Positions 45,412 to 54,906 of a DNA stretch of 64,000 nucleotides are shown piece by piece. The notes beneath the pieces are model-generated. The model had not been told where the DNA came from and did not search any database. It worked only from the letters and a program-made list of their open reading frames with translations. The DNA is from Aminobacter aganoensis (GTDB lineage Bacteria > Pseudomonadota > Alphaproteobacteria > Rhizobiales > Rhizobiaceae). Both the position numbers and the translations under genes were made by a program. The stretch spans positions 41,512-105,511 of the forward strand of contig NZ_JACHOU010000017.1 of assembly GCF_014206975.1 (NCBI RefSeq), written 5' to 3'. The stretch's first letter is position 1. Each line of letters starts with the position of its first letter.

Positions 45412-46350
45412 GTGACTCCTCAAAAACCAGCAGAGACTGCAACGCCGTCATCGGCGATCCTGCTGATATTCGCTTCCGGCCTGGTCTTTTCCTTCCTCGA
45501 CACCAGCGCCAAGCACCTGGTGACGTCCGGCATGGCCGCTCCCTTCGTCACCTGGGTGCGTTTCGCGGTCCATGCGGTTCTCGTCATGGTGCTGTTCAGG
45601 GCCTGGAGGCGGCCCGAGCGCCTGGTGCCGCAGAGCATATGGCTGCAGATCCTGCGCGCCGTGTTCATGTTCGGCTCGACCATCTTCAACTTCATGGCGC
45701 TGCAGACGCTGCAACTCGCCGAGACGGTGTCGATCAACTTCGCCAGCCCGATGGTGATCACCGCGCTCGCCGGGCCGCTGCTCGGCGAATGGGCCGGCTG
45801 GCGGCGCTGGCTCGCCGTCTCTGTCGGCTTCATCGGCGTGATCGTCATCACCCGGCCGGGCTTCGGCGGTTTCGGCATCGGCCACCTGTTTTCGATCTGC
45901 GCGATGCTGAGTTCGTCGCTCTACACCATCATGACGAGGCAGATGGGCAGCCGCGAAACGGCCGAGAGCCTGATCCTCTATTCGGCTGTCGTTCCGGCGG
46001 TCTTCATGCTGCCCGCCGTGCCGCTCGCCGGCTCGATGCCTGCCCATCTCTACGACTGGCTGGTGCTGTTCGGCCTCGGCGTGTTCGGCGGTTTCGGTCA
46101 CTGGCTGCTGATCAAGGCCTACCAGCGCGCCACCGCCACCGCACTTGCGCCATACCCCTATCTGCAGATGGTCTGGATGATCATCCTCGGCTGGCTGGTC
46201 TTCGACCAGTTGCCCGACCGCTACACGCTCGCCGGCGCTGCGATCATCGTCGGCAGCGGCCTCTACATCATCCACCGCGAGCACAAGCTGCGGGTCAGGA
46301 ACCGCGCCGCGCCGAATGCGGAAGCCGAGGAGCTGGCAAAAAAGCTTTGA
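45412..46350 (+). CDS. DMT-superfamily transporter, EamA family
   Basis: 312 aa from a GTG at 45412. Two EamA repeats are visible, giving about ten membrane helices (ILLIFASGLVFSFLD at the start; YLQMVWMIILGWLVF near the end). The TWVRF and AETVSINFASPM segments are typical of RarD/YdcZ-like drug/metabolite exporters. It ends with a basic then acidic cytoplasmic tail. Substrate cannot be told from sequence. Confidence 0.88.
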   Translation: MTPQKPAETATPSSAILLIFASGLVFSFLDTSAKHLVTSGMAAPFVTWVRFAVHAVLVMVLFRAWRRPERLVPQSIWLQILRAVFMFGSTIFNFMALQTLQLAETVSINFASPMVITALAGPLLGEWAGWRRWLAVSVGFIGVIVITRPGFGGFGIGHLFSICAMLSSSLYTIMTRQMGSRETAESLILYSAVVPAVFMLPAVPLAGSMPAHLYDWLVLFGLGVFGGFGHWLLIKAYQRATATALAPYPYLQMVWMIILGWLVFDQLPDRYTLAGAAIIVGSGLYIIHREHKLRVRNRAAPNAEAEELAKKL

Positions 46351-46376
46351 TTTGCCGTTGAACAATGGCATACGGC

Positions 46377-46391
46377 TTTAAACGGTTTAAA
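46377..46391. promoter_or_regulatory. LacI-type operator
   Basis: TTTAAACGGTTTAAA is a 15-base palindrome with one central mismatch, and it contains the AAACGGTTT core common to LacI-family sites. It is 23 bases before the LacI-family gene, implying autoregulation. Confidence 0.6.
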
Positions 46392-46414
46392 AGACCGTCC
46401 GTTCACGCTTGCGG

Positions 46415-47449
46415 ATGGAGGGCCCGCTGGCTCAGAAGATCAAGCTTTCGACGATTGCCGACGCGCTCGGCGTTTCGACCGCCACCGTGTCGCTTGCGCT
46501 GCGTGACAGTCCGCTCGTCGCCGATTCCACACGCGACCGCATCAAGCAGCACGCTCGCGAGATCGGTTACATCTACAATCGCCGTGCGGCCAGCCTGCGC
46601 ACGTCGCGCTCGGGCATCGTCGGTGTCGTCGTGCACGACATCATGAACCCGTTCTACGCCGAGATCCTGCGCTCCATCGAGAGCGAACTCGACCGCAGCC
46701 GGCAGACCTTCATCCTGTCCAACCACTATGACGACCTGGAGAAGCAGCGCACCTTCGTCGACACGCTGCTGCAACTCGGCGCCGACGGCGTGATCATGTC
46801 GCCGGCCATCGGCACGCCGGCCGAGGACATCATCATGGCCGAGGAAAACGGCCTGCCGGCGGTGCTGATCGCGCGCTCGGTCGAGGGCGCGGAAGTGCCG
46901 GTGTTCCGCGGCGACGACGCCTATGGCACGGCACTTGCCACCAACCACCTGATTTCGCTCGGGCACAAGCGCATCGCCATGATCGGCGGCACCGACCAGA
47001 CCTCGACCGGCCGCCACCGCTACCAGGGCTATGTCAACGCCATGGAGGCGGCCGGGCTCGAAGTGCTGCCGTCGTGGCGCATCGCCGGCCCACGCACCAA
47101 GCAGGGCGGCTTCGAGGCGGCCGGGCAGTTCCTGGCGCTCAAGGACAAGCCGACCGCAGCCTGCTGCTGGAACGACCTCGTCGCCATCGGCCTGATGAAT
47201 GGCATCGCCCGCGCCGGCCTCGTGCCAGGCATCGACGTGTCGGTCACCGGCTATGACGACCTCGAGGAAGCGCAGATCGCGACGCCGGCCCTGACCACGG
47301 TGTGGAACGGCCAGCGCGAGGTCGGCCGCCGCGCCGCGAGCGCGCTGCTCGACAAGCTCAACGGCCAGTCGGTGCGGCCGTCGCAGGAACTGATCAAGCC
47401 CGAGTTGCATGTCCGGCAGTCGACCGGCAGGCCGAAGGAACGCGGCTAG
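46415..47449 (+). CDS. LacI-family transcriptional regulator
   Basis: 344 aa from the ATG at 46415 (an in-frame TTG is at 46409). The helix-turn-helix and hinge are clear (LSTIADALGVSTATVSLALRD; NRRAASLRTSRSG), followed by the periplasmic-binding-protein-like effector domain (GVVVHDIMNPFYAEI; VSVTGYDDLEEAQIATPALTTV in parts). It is preceded by a likely self-operator. No sugar-transport genes adjoin it; the nearest neighbours are a DMT exporter and a glutamine amidotransferase-like hydrolase, so its regulon is unknown. Confidence 0.9.
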   Translation: MEGPLAQKIKLSTIADALGVSTATVSLALRDSPLVADSTRDRIKQHAREIGYIYNRRAASLRTSRSGIVGVVVHDIMNPFYAEILRSIESELDRSRQTFILSNHYDDLEKQRTFVDTLLQLGADGVIMSPAIGTPAEDIIMAEENGLPAVLIARSVEGAEVPVFRGDDAYGTALATNHLISLGHKRIAMIGGTDQTSTGRHRYQGYVNAMEAAGLEVLPSWRIAGPRTKQGGFEAAGQFLALKDKPTAACCWNDLVAIGLMNGIARAGLVPGIDVSVTGYDDLEEAQIATPALTTVWNGQREVGRRAASALLDKLNGQSVRPSQELIKPELHVRQSTGRPKERG

Positions 47450-47546
47450 TCCGGTCGTGCGATAGCTGGGGGACGGAGCCGCATCGGGAGGCGCGGCCGA
47501 GTGCAATTGGCTGCGAAGGGGATCGGAGCGCCGGCTCAAGTTTCAT

Positions 47547-47687
47547 GGTTCGACAGGCTCACCATGAGGGTTTGGGAGGGCATCACCTGGACCAAGGTCA
47601 GGGTGGGTGCGGGCCAGCTTCAAGATACTGAAGTCGCACGATGTAGGCGCCACGCCTCCGTATCCCTCATGGTGAGCCTGTCGAACC
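47547..47687. repeat. inverted repeat with 24-base perfect arms (R9)
   Basis: The 24-base arm at 47547-47570, containing TTCGACAGGCTCACCATGAG, is exactly reverse-complemented at 47664-47687, with 93 bases between. It lies in the convergent gap 47450-47742 between the LacI-family gene and the glutamine amidotransferase-like gene. No gene is visible in that gap. Confidence 0.9.
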
Positions 47688-47742
47688 ACGAGGGCGCGCC
47701 GGGCGCGCCTGCCACGCTCCCAAAGCGCTGCGCCTTGCGAGC

Positions 47743-48516
47743 CTACTCCGCCGCCGCCCTCGCCGCCTGGCGGGCGACGGCATGGGCGCGGGCGGCATCG
47801 CCGAACGCCTTGAAGATGCGCTGCGAGACGTCGTCGGACTTCACCCAGTATTCGGGATGCCATTGCACGCCGACGGCGAAGGCCCTGGAATCGCGCACCG
47901 ACACCGCCTCCACCGTGCCGTCGGGGGCGACGGCCTCGACCTGGAGCTTGGGGCCAAGCCGCTCGATGGCCTGGCGGTGGACCGAGTTGACCATGATATC
48001 GCCGGGTCCGAATACGCCTGCCAGGCAACTGCCCGGCTTGATCGTCGCCACCTGGCGGATGGCGAAGCGTTCGTCCTGGTTGTCGCTGACCGGCGCGCGA
48101 TGGTCGGCAATGCCCTCACGCTCTTGGATCTCGGTGCCGAGCGAGCCGCCGAGCGCGACGTTGAGTTCCTGGATGCCGCGGCAGATGGCGAGCAGCGGCA
48201 CGCCGCGCTCGATCGCCTTGCGGATCAGCGGCATGGTGGTGGAGTCGCGGGCGAAGTCGTAAGGGCCGTTGGCCTCGGTCGCCTCCTCGCCATAAAGGCG
48301 CGGGTCGACGTTCGACTTGGAGCCGGTCAGCATGACGCCGTCGACGGACGACAGAAGCTCGTCGAGGTCGAGCCGGTCGCCGAAGGACGGCACCAGCACC
48401 GGCAGCACGCCTGCCCCGGTGATCGCTGCCTCGAGATATTGCTGGGGCACCGCATGCCAGGTGTAGTTCTCGAACTGCTTGACGTCTGACGACACGGCGA
48501 CGAGCGGCTGGTGCAT
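47743..48516 (-). CDS. gamma-glutamyl-gamma-aminobutyrate hydrolase-like (peptidase C26)
   Basis: 257 aa from the ATG at 48516. The class I glutamine-amidotransferase triad is present: nucleophile Cys in AICRGIQE, and His and Glu in VQWHPEYW. Length and the LTGSKSNVDP loop match the PuuD hydrolase that releases GABA from gamma-glutamyl-GABA. This would complete the gamma-glutamylated putrescine route begun by the synthetase at 36991-38379, but the genes are 9 kb apart and other C26 substrates are possible. Confidence 0.85.
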   Translation of the reverse strand: MHQPLVAVSSDVKQFENYTWHAVPQQYLEAAITGAGVLPVLVPSFGDRLDLDELLSSVDGVMLTGSKSNVDPRLYGEEATEANGPYDFARDSTTMPLIRKAIERGVPLLAICRGIQELNVALGGSLGTEIQEREGIADHRAPVSDNQDERFAIRQVATIKPGSCLAGVFGPGDIMVNSVHRQAIERLGPKLQVEAVAPDGTVEAVSVRDSRAFAVGVQWHPEYWVKSDDVSQRIFKAFGDAARAHAVARQAARAAAE

Positions 48517-49927
<1,411 letters not shown>

Positions 49928-49949
49928 GCTGACCCGCATCCATTGAGGA

Positions 49950-49977
49950 AACCTCGGGCTTCGACCCGGGGTTTTTC
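49950..49977 (+). terminator. Rho-independent terminator of the TRAP binding-protein gene
   Basis: A 9-bp stem (AACCTCGGG/CCCGGGGTT, one T-G pair) with loop CTTCGA is followed by TTTTTCTTT. It begins 23 bases after the stop codon. Confidence 0.85.
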
Positions 49978-50003
49978 TTTGTCCGCAGCCAAGGCCGAAA
50001 CAG

Positions 50004-50031
50004 GAAAGGGCGCCCATCGGGGCGCCCTTTC
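50004..50031. terminator. bidirectional hairpin terminator between convergent TRAP genes
   Basis: A perfect 12-bp stem (GAAAGGGCGCCC/GGGCGCCCTTTC) with a 4-base loop lies 16 bases beyond the end of the leftward DctM gene. It is flanked by short T-rich tracts on both strands. Confidence 0.75.
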
Positions 50032-50046
50032 TGCTTGTCTGCCTGG

Positions 50047-51786
50047 TCAGTTAAAGCTTGGCGGCTTGGACAGGTCCGGAGCCGCCGGCTGGGCCGGGGC
50101 GGGTGCCGTGCCCGGTGCCGTTCCCGGCTGGGCGGGTGCGCCGAGCGGCGGCAGGCCGAATCCGCCGTCGAGGCTCGGCATGTCGGGCATCTTGATCTCG
50201 ATGCTGCCCGGATCGACCGTCGGGCCCTTGTAGTGCATCACCATCTGCGGGAAGGCGATGGTCAGGCCGATCATGATGACCTGGATGCAGACGAAGGGAA
50301 CGGCGCCCCAGTAGATCTGCCCCGTCGTCACCGGCTGGATGTTCTTGCCGGTGATCTTGTCGAGATAGGGCACGCGCGCCGCGACCGAACGCAGGTAGAA
50401 CAGCGCGAAGCCGAAGGGCGGGTGCATGAAACTGGTCTGCATGTTGACGCCGAGCAGCACGCCGAACCAGATCAGGTCAATGCCGAGCTTGTCGGCGGCC
50501 GGTGCCAGCAGCGGCACGACGATGAAGGCCAGTTCGAAGAAGTCGAGGAAGAAAGCGAGCAGGAAGACCAGCACGTTGACGGCGATGAGGAAGCCGACTT
50601 CGCCGCCGGGCAGCGACACCAAGAGGTGCTCGACCCAGAGATGGCCGTTGACGCCGTAGAAGGTGAGCGAGAAGACGCGGGCGCCGATCAGGATGAAGAT
50701 GACGAAGGACGACAGCCGCGTGGTCGAGGCCAGCGCCTGCTTGACGACGTCGAAGTTGAGCCGGCCCTTGACGGCGGCCATGATGAGCGCGCCGACCGAA
50801 CCCATGGCGCCGCCTTCCGTTGGGGTGGCGATGCCGAGGAAGATGGTGCCCAGAACCAGGAAGATCAGCGCCAGCGGCGGGATCAGCACGATGATGACCT
50901 GCTGGGCCAGCCGCGACATCATGTTGAACTTCAGGCCGCGGTCGGCGATGGCGACGACATAGATGAAGATGACGCCGACGCAGGCACCGAGGATGTCGGC
51001 GTTGGCGCCGTGGGTGGGCGACAGATAGACGTGCGCCGCATAGGCGATGACGGCAGCGACCGCCAGGGCCACGAACAGCGACATCACGCCATGGCCGAGC
51101 GTGCGGGCCTCCAGCGGCAGGGCCGGCATCGACTTCGGCCGGACGATCGACATGATCAGGATATAGAGCATGTAGAGGCCGGTCAGCACCAGGCCGGGGA
51201 TCAGCGCGCCCTTGTACATGTCGCCGACGGAGCGGCCGAGCTGGTCGGCGAGCACGATGAGCACGAGCGAGGGCGGGATGATCTGTGCCAACGTGCCCGA
51301 CGCGGCAATGACGCCCGAGGCGAGGCGACGGTCATAGCCGTAGCGCAGCATGATCGGCAGCGAGATCAGGCCCATGGCGATGACCGAGGCGGCAACCACG
51401 CCGGTGGTCGCGGCGAGCAGGGCGCCGACGAAGATCACCGCATAGGCCAGGCCGCCGCGGATCGGTCCGAACAGCTGGCCGATGGTGTCAAGCAGGTCCT
51501 CGGCCATGCCGGAACGTTCGAGCACGATGCCCATGAAGGTGAAGAACGGGATCGCCAGCAGCGTCTCGTTCGACATCACCCCCCAGAAACGTTCCGGCAG
51601 GGCGTAGAGCAGCGGCCAGGACAGGTTGATGGTGCCGTTGGAGATCGGCGCCAGCTCGACGCCGATGAGGAAGAACAGCAACCCGTTGGCGGCAAGCGAG
51701 AAGGTGACGGGATAGCCGAGCAGCATGAAGATGATCAGCGAGAAGAACATGATCGGCGCCATGTTCTGGGCGATGAATTCGATCAT
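50047..51786 (-). CDS. TRAP transporter large permease (DctM type)
   Basis: 579 aa from the ATG at 51786, which overlaps the stop of the small permease gene (ATGA). About 13 membrane helices are visible, with DctM landmarks GIVLERSGMAEDLL, GALLAATTGVVAAS and TPTEGGAMGSVG. It is longer than the usual 430 residues: extra loops and a soluble C-terminal tail of Pro, Ala and Gly (about the last 50 residues, PGTAPGTAPAPAQPA) are present. It drives uptake with a sodium or proton gradient. Confidence 0.92.
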   Translation of the reverse strand: MIEFIAQNMAPIMFFSLIIFMLLGYPVTFSLAANGLLFFLIGVELAPISNGTINLSWPLLYALPERFWGVMSNETLLAIPFFTFMGIVLERSGMAEDLLDTIGQLFGPIRGGLAYAVIFVGALLAATTGVVAASVIAMGLISLPIMLRYGYDRRLASGVIAASGTLAQIIPPSLVLIVLADQLGRSVGDMYKGALIPGLVLTGLYMLYILIMSIVRPKSMPALPLEARTLGHGVMSLFVALAVAAVIAYAAHVYLSPTHGANADILGACVGVIFIYVVAIADRGLKFNMMSRLAQQVIIVLIPPLALIFLVLGTIFLGIATPTEGGAMGSVGALIMAAVKGRLNFDVVKQALASTTRLSSFVIFILIGARVFSLTFYGVNGHLWVEHLLVSLPGGEVGFLIAVNVLVFLLAFFLDFFELAFIVVPLLAPAADKLGIDLIWFGVLLGVNMQTSFMHPPFGFALFYLRSVAARVPYLDKITGKNIQPVTTGQIYWGAVPFVCIQVIMIGLTIAFPQMVMHYKGPTVDPGSIEIKMPDMPSLDGGFGLPPLGAPAQPGTAPGTAPAPAQPAAPDLSKPPSFN

Positions 51787-52367
51787 GAGCGCACCTCGTC
51801 GGCGAGCGCCTTGCCTTCGAGCTCGGCGGCCTCGTGGGCGGAGATGAAGGGGTTGGGATCTTCCATGTCGCCGCGCATGATGGCGATCTTCTTGATGATC
51901 TCCGAAATGCCCTGGAAGCCGAGCTGCACGAAGCCGATCAGCAGCAGCGCCTTGGCCGGCCACAGGATCAGGCCGCCGGCGCTCGACGACACCTCGCCGG
52001 AGCGGAACGACAGGCTGACATAGGGGACGAAGTAGAAGATCATCAGCAGCACGAAGGGCATCAGGAATAGCAGGTGGCCGAGCAGGTCGATCCAGTGCTG
52101 CACGCGGCGCGAGAACATGCCGTAGACGACGTCGATGCGAATGTGCTCGTTCTGTTTGAGCGTGTAGGCGGCGGCCAGCATGAAGGCGGCGCCGAACAGG
52201 TACCACTGCAGCTCCAGCCAGGAGTTGGACGACATGTTGAACGCCTTGCGGACGATTGCGTTACCCGCACTGACGAGGATGGCGACCAGGATCGCCCAGG
52301 CGACCATCTTGCCGATCGCCTCGTTTATGCGGTCAATGGCTCTGGATAGAGCGAGCAGCCCTGCCAT
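51783..52367 (-). CDS. TRAP transporter small permease (DctQ type)
   Basis: 194 aa with four predicted membrane helices, starting with AIGKMVAWAILVAILVSAGNAI and containing the conserved NSWLELQWYLFGAAFML helix. It is the usual partner of DctM, with which it overlaps by 4 bases. A Glu-rich cytoplasmic tail ends the protein. Confidence 0.92.
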   Translation of the reverse strand: MAGLLALSRAIDRINEAIGKMVAWAILVAILVSAGNAIVRKAFNMSSNSWLELQWYLFGAAFMLAAAYTLKQNEHIRIDVVYGMFSRRVQHWIDLLGHLLFLMPFVLLMIFYFVPYVSLSFRSGEVSSSAGGLILWPAKALLLIGFVQLGFQGISEIIKKIAIMRGDMEDPNPFISAHEAAELEGKALADEVRS

Positions 52368-52574
52368 GCATTCCTCCCTGATTTTTGATGGGGCAGCCGT
52401 TGTCCCCCGACGTTCTTTTTCCGGCGTTCCCGTTGTCCATGGGTATGCCGGTCATGGGGGCCGCGTCAACATAACAGCGCTATGGCGTCAACCGCCGCGA
52501 AGGCGTGAAAACAGGGGAAAAGCTTCCGTGACGCTGCGGCATACAACCAAAGTCGCAGGCGAAATCCGGCGCTT

Positions 52575-53480
52575 TCAGACCGTGCCGGGCGCGTCCCGGC
52601 GATCGCCGGCCAGCACCAGCATGGCGGCCAGCAGGCCATACATCCAGGCGTCGCGCCATTCGATCGGGAAATAGCCGGCCCACAGCGCCTCGACCATGCC
52701 GAAGGCGGCGGCACCGAGTGCTGCCTTGCCGGGTGCGTAGTAGCCGCCGACGGCTGTGATGAACAGGATCTTCAGGCCGTAGACGAGGCCGGCGCCGAAA
52801 CCGATATTGCCATAATAGAGCGCGGCCAGGATGCCGGCCGCGCCGGCGCAGAACCCGCCATAGAGTAGCGCGCGATGGAAGATGCGGCCGGTGTGGATGC
52901 CGCAAAGCTCGGCAGCGAGCGGATCGTCCGATACCGCGCGCCAGTGGCGGCCGAAGCGCGAACGCGCCAGATGGATCGCGCCGCCGGTGACGATCGTGGC
53001 TGCAATCGCCGTGTTGACCAGCTGAATGACCGTCAGGGTCGCCAGGAACCCGCCCTGGGCGGCGAAGACAACCGGCGTCGCCAGCATCGGCGGCAGCCAG
53101 TAGTCGTGGGTGTCGGCGGCGATGCGGCTGACCTCCATCAGGACGATGAGCAGGCCGAGCGTGGCGGCGACGACCGCATTGGGCGAACGGTTGGCAAGGG
53201 GGGCAAGCACGGAACGCGACAGCAGCCGGGTGACGAAACCGGCATAGGCAATTGCCACCAGGGTGCCGAATGCGATTGTCGCCGGCAGGGTCAGCCACAG
53301 TACCTGCCAGCCATAGACGGCGGCGAGGATCATGGTCTGGCCGCAGAAGGCAAAGATGCCGCCATAAGCGAGGTTGGTGCGCCGGAGCAGGCCGTTGCCG
53401 AGCGCATAGCCGAAGGCCAGCAAGGCGTAGATCGCTGCCGAATGCACGCCGTTGAGGAGTTGCTGCAGGAAATAGAGCAT
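52575..53480 (-). CDS. branched-chain amino acid-type ABC permease (LivH-like), orphan
   Basis: 301 aa with about eight membrane helices. LivH-type features are the N-terminal QQLLNGVHSAAIYALLAFGYALG and the SDDPLAAELCGIHTGRI cytoplasmic loop, which corresponds to the EAA-like coupling helix. No LivM, LivF or LivG gene is adjacent, so it must use partners elsewhere or be a relic; the frame is intact. A LivK-like binding protein is 8 kb away on the other strand. Confidence 0.85.
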   Translation of the reverse strand: MLYFLQQLLNGVHSAAIYALLAFGYALGNGLLRRTNLAYGGIFAFCGQTMILAAVYGWQVLWLTLPATIAFGTLVAIAYAGFVTRLLSRSVLAPLANRSPNAVVAATLGLLIVLMEVSRIAADTHDYWLPPMLATPVVFAAQGGFLATLTVIQLVNTAIAATIVTGGAIHLARSRFGRHWRAVSDDPLAAELCGIHTGRIFHRALLYGGFCAGAAGILAALYYGNIGFGAGLVYGLKILFITAVGGYYAPGKAALGAAAFGMVEALWAGYFPIEWRDAWMYGLLAAMLVLAGDRRDAPGTV

Positions 53481-53532
53481 GCGCTGTCCGGCCGGGCGGT
53501 AGGTTCCGCACCGGCCAGACGTTGCGCTCTCG

Positions 53533-53568
53533 AATCTAACTTGTCAAACTGGCTTTACCAGTTAGATT
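53533..53568. promoter_or_regulatory. operator in the livH-like / CGNR divergent promoter region
   Basis: AATCTAACT (53533-53541) and AGTTAGATT (53560-53568) form an inverted repeat; AACTGG and CCAGTT are nested within it. It ends 6 bases before the CGNR gene start and is a likely self-binding site for that regulator. Confidence 0.6.
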
Positions 53569-53574
53569 TGAGGC

Positions 53575-54174
53575 ATGTCAGTTTCCTGGACCCGACATCG
53601 GTTTTCCGGCGGCGTGCTTGCGCTCGATACCGCCAACACGGTCGTGCTGCGCGGCGACGCCGAGCGCGGCTTCGATCGCTTCGACGATCCGGTCGAGATC
53701 GCCCGCTTCGCAGTCGCGGCGACGACGTTTCGCGCCGACGAACTGAAGGGCAGGGCGCTTGCCGCAGTCGACCCGCACGCGATCGCCGGCAAGGTCATCG
53801 CCATCCGCGAGACAACCGACCGGCTTTTCCGCGGCGCTGCCGCGGCGGGCACGCTGGCATCAGCCGATTTGCCCGCGTTCCTCGACGCTTGTGCCCAAGG
53901 GCTCGCCGGATCGCATGAGATCCTGAGTTCCGCTGCGCCCTTTGGCCTCGCTGCGGAACCGCTTGCCTTCGAGGCCGCAATTGCCGTTTCGGCGCTGTCG
54001 CTGATGTCGTCCGATGCGCTTTCCCGGCTCAGGATATGTCCGAACTGCAACTGGCTGTTCGTCGACCGCAGTCGCAACGGCAGCCGGCTGTGGTGCGACA
54101 TGGCCGTCTGCGGCAACCGCCAGAAGGCCAGGCGTCACTACAGCCGGCGCAAGGAGGAGGTGGAGAATGTCTGA
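53575..54174 (+). CDS. CGNR zinc-finger regulator (ABATE domain)
   Basis: 199 aa. The N-terminal ABATE domain begins FSGGVLALDTANTV. The C-terminal CGNR zinc finger has CPNCNWLFVDRSRNGSRLWC in two parts and CGNRQKARRHYSRR, with four Cys as zinc ligands. Members are stress- or ligand-responsive transcription factors. The overlap of its last codons with the lipoprotein start (ATGTCTGA) shows one operon. Confidence 0.9.
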   Translation: MSVSWTRHRFSGGVLALDTANTVVLRGDAERGFDRFDDPVEIARFAVAATTFRADELKGRALAAVDPHAIAGKVIAIRETTDRLFRGAAAAGTLASADLPAFLDACAQGLAGSHEILSSAAPFGLAAEPLAFEAAIAVSALSLMSSDALSRLRICPNCNWLFVDRSRNGSRLWCDMAVCGNRQKARRHYSRRKEEVENV

Positions 54175-54700
54175 GCGAAAATTCTTGCGCAGTGCCGCAG
54201 CGCTTGCCGGATTGGCACTTTTGGCGCTGGCCGGTTGCCGTGACAGCGGCGGCGAGGGCGAACATTTCGAACTGTCCGGCCGCCTGTTCGTGTTCAACTA
54301 CCGTGTCGCCACCGTGCGCTACATGGTGACGTTGAGGCCACTCAAACCGGCCGGCGAGGGCGAAGTCGCGGTGGCGAGTTTCGAAAACCCCGCAGGCGGC
54401 CAGGCGATCGCCGTGCGCCAGAAGATCTGGCCGCTGAGCGAGAAGGTGACGATCGAAAGCCCGCCGCTCGAATGCGTGGTCAAGGACCGGCCCTACAAGG
54501 TGTCGATCGTCATCGAGGGCGCGAAGGGCGAGCAGATGCAACTGATCGAGACGACGATGGTCTCGTCTCAGGACCAGTCGATGGTGCCCGACAAGCCGCT
54601 GGTCGTCGGCCCGTTCTACGATCTCAATCCCGAGGTCAAGGGACATCCGGACGGTCGCCTGCCACAGGGGCGCGGCGTGAACTGCCCACCTCCGGCCTGA
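54167..54700 (+). CDS. putative lipoprotein of unknown function
   Basis: 177 aa from the ATG at 54167, which is inside the end of the CGNR gene with GGTGGAG before it. A type II signal peptide ends at lipobox LALAGC. The mature part is predicted beta-rich, with the segments FELSGRLFVFNYRVATVRYMVTL and PPLECVVKDRPYKVSIVIEG. No family recognised. Co-transcription with a CGNR regulator suggests an envelope stress or binding role. Confidence 0.78.
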   Translation: MSERKFLRSAAALAGLALLALAGCRDSGGEGEHFELSGRLFVFNYRVATVRYMVTLRPLKPAGEGEVAVASFENPAGGQAIAVRQKIWPLSEKVTIESPPLECVVKDRPYKVSIVIEGAKGEQMQLIETTMVSSQDQSMVPDKPLVVGPFYDLNPEVKGHPDGRLPQGRGVNCPPPA

Positions 54701-54906
54701 GCCGGGGCGGCAGCTCTAATATTCGCGCGCGGTAGCCCGTTGCGTTCAGATTGCTTCGCGGCAAGCCGCCAAAAGCATCTTTGATTGTTCTTTTCCCCGT
54801 GCAAAGAAATTCGTTTGACGCGACAGCCGTGCCCGGAAAAGCTATCCCTAAGCTACCCAAGGTCAGCCGCCCGAATCGGGGGCCGGTTCGGGCACAGGAA
54901 ATGCTG

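Noticed and set aside
50035..52023. 662-codon open frame on the plus strand
   Set aside because: It is antisense to the TRAP permease genes; low-complexity Asp/Arg/His composition and no domain.
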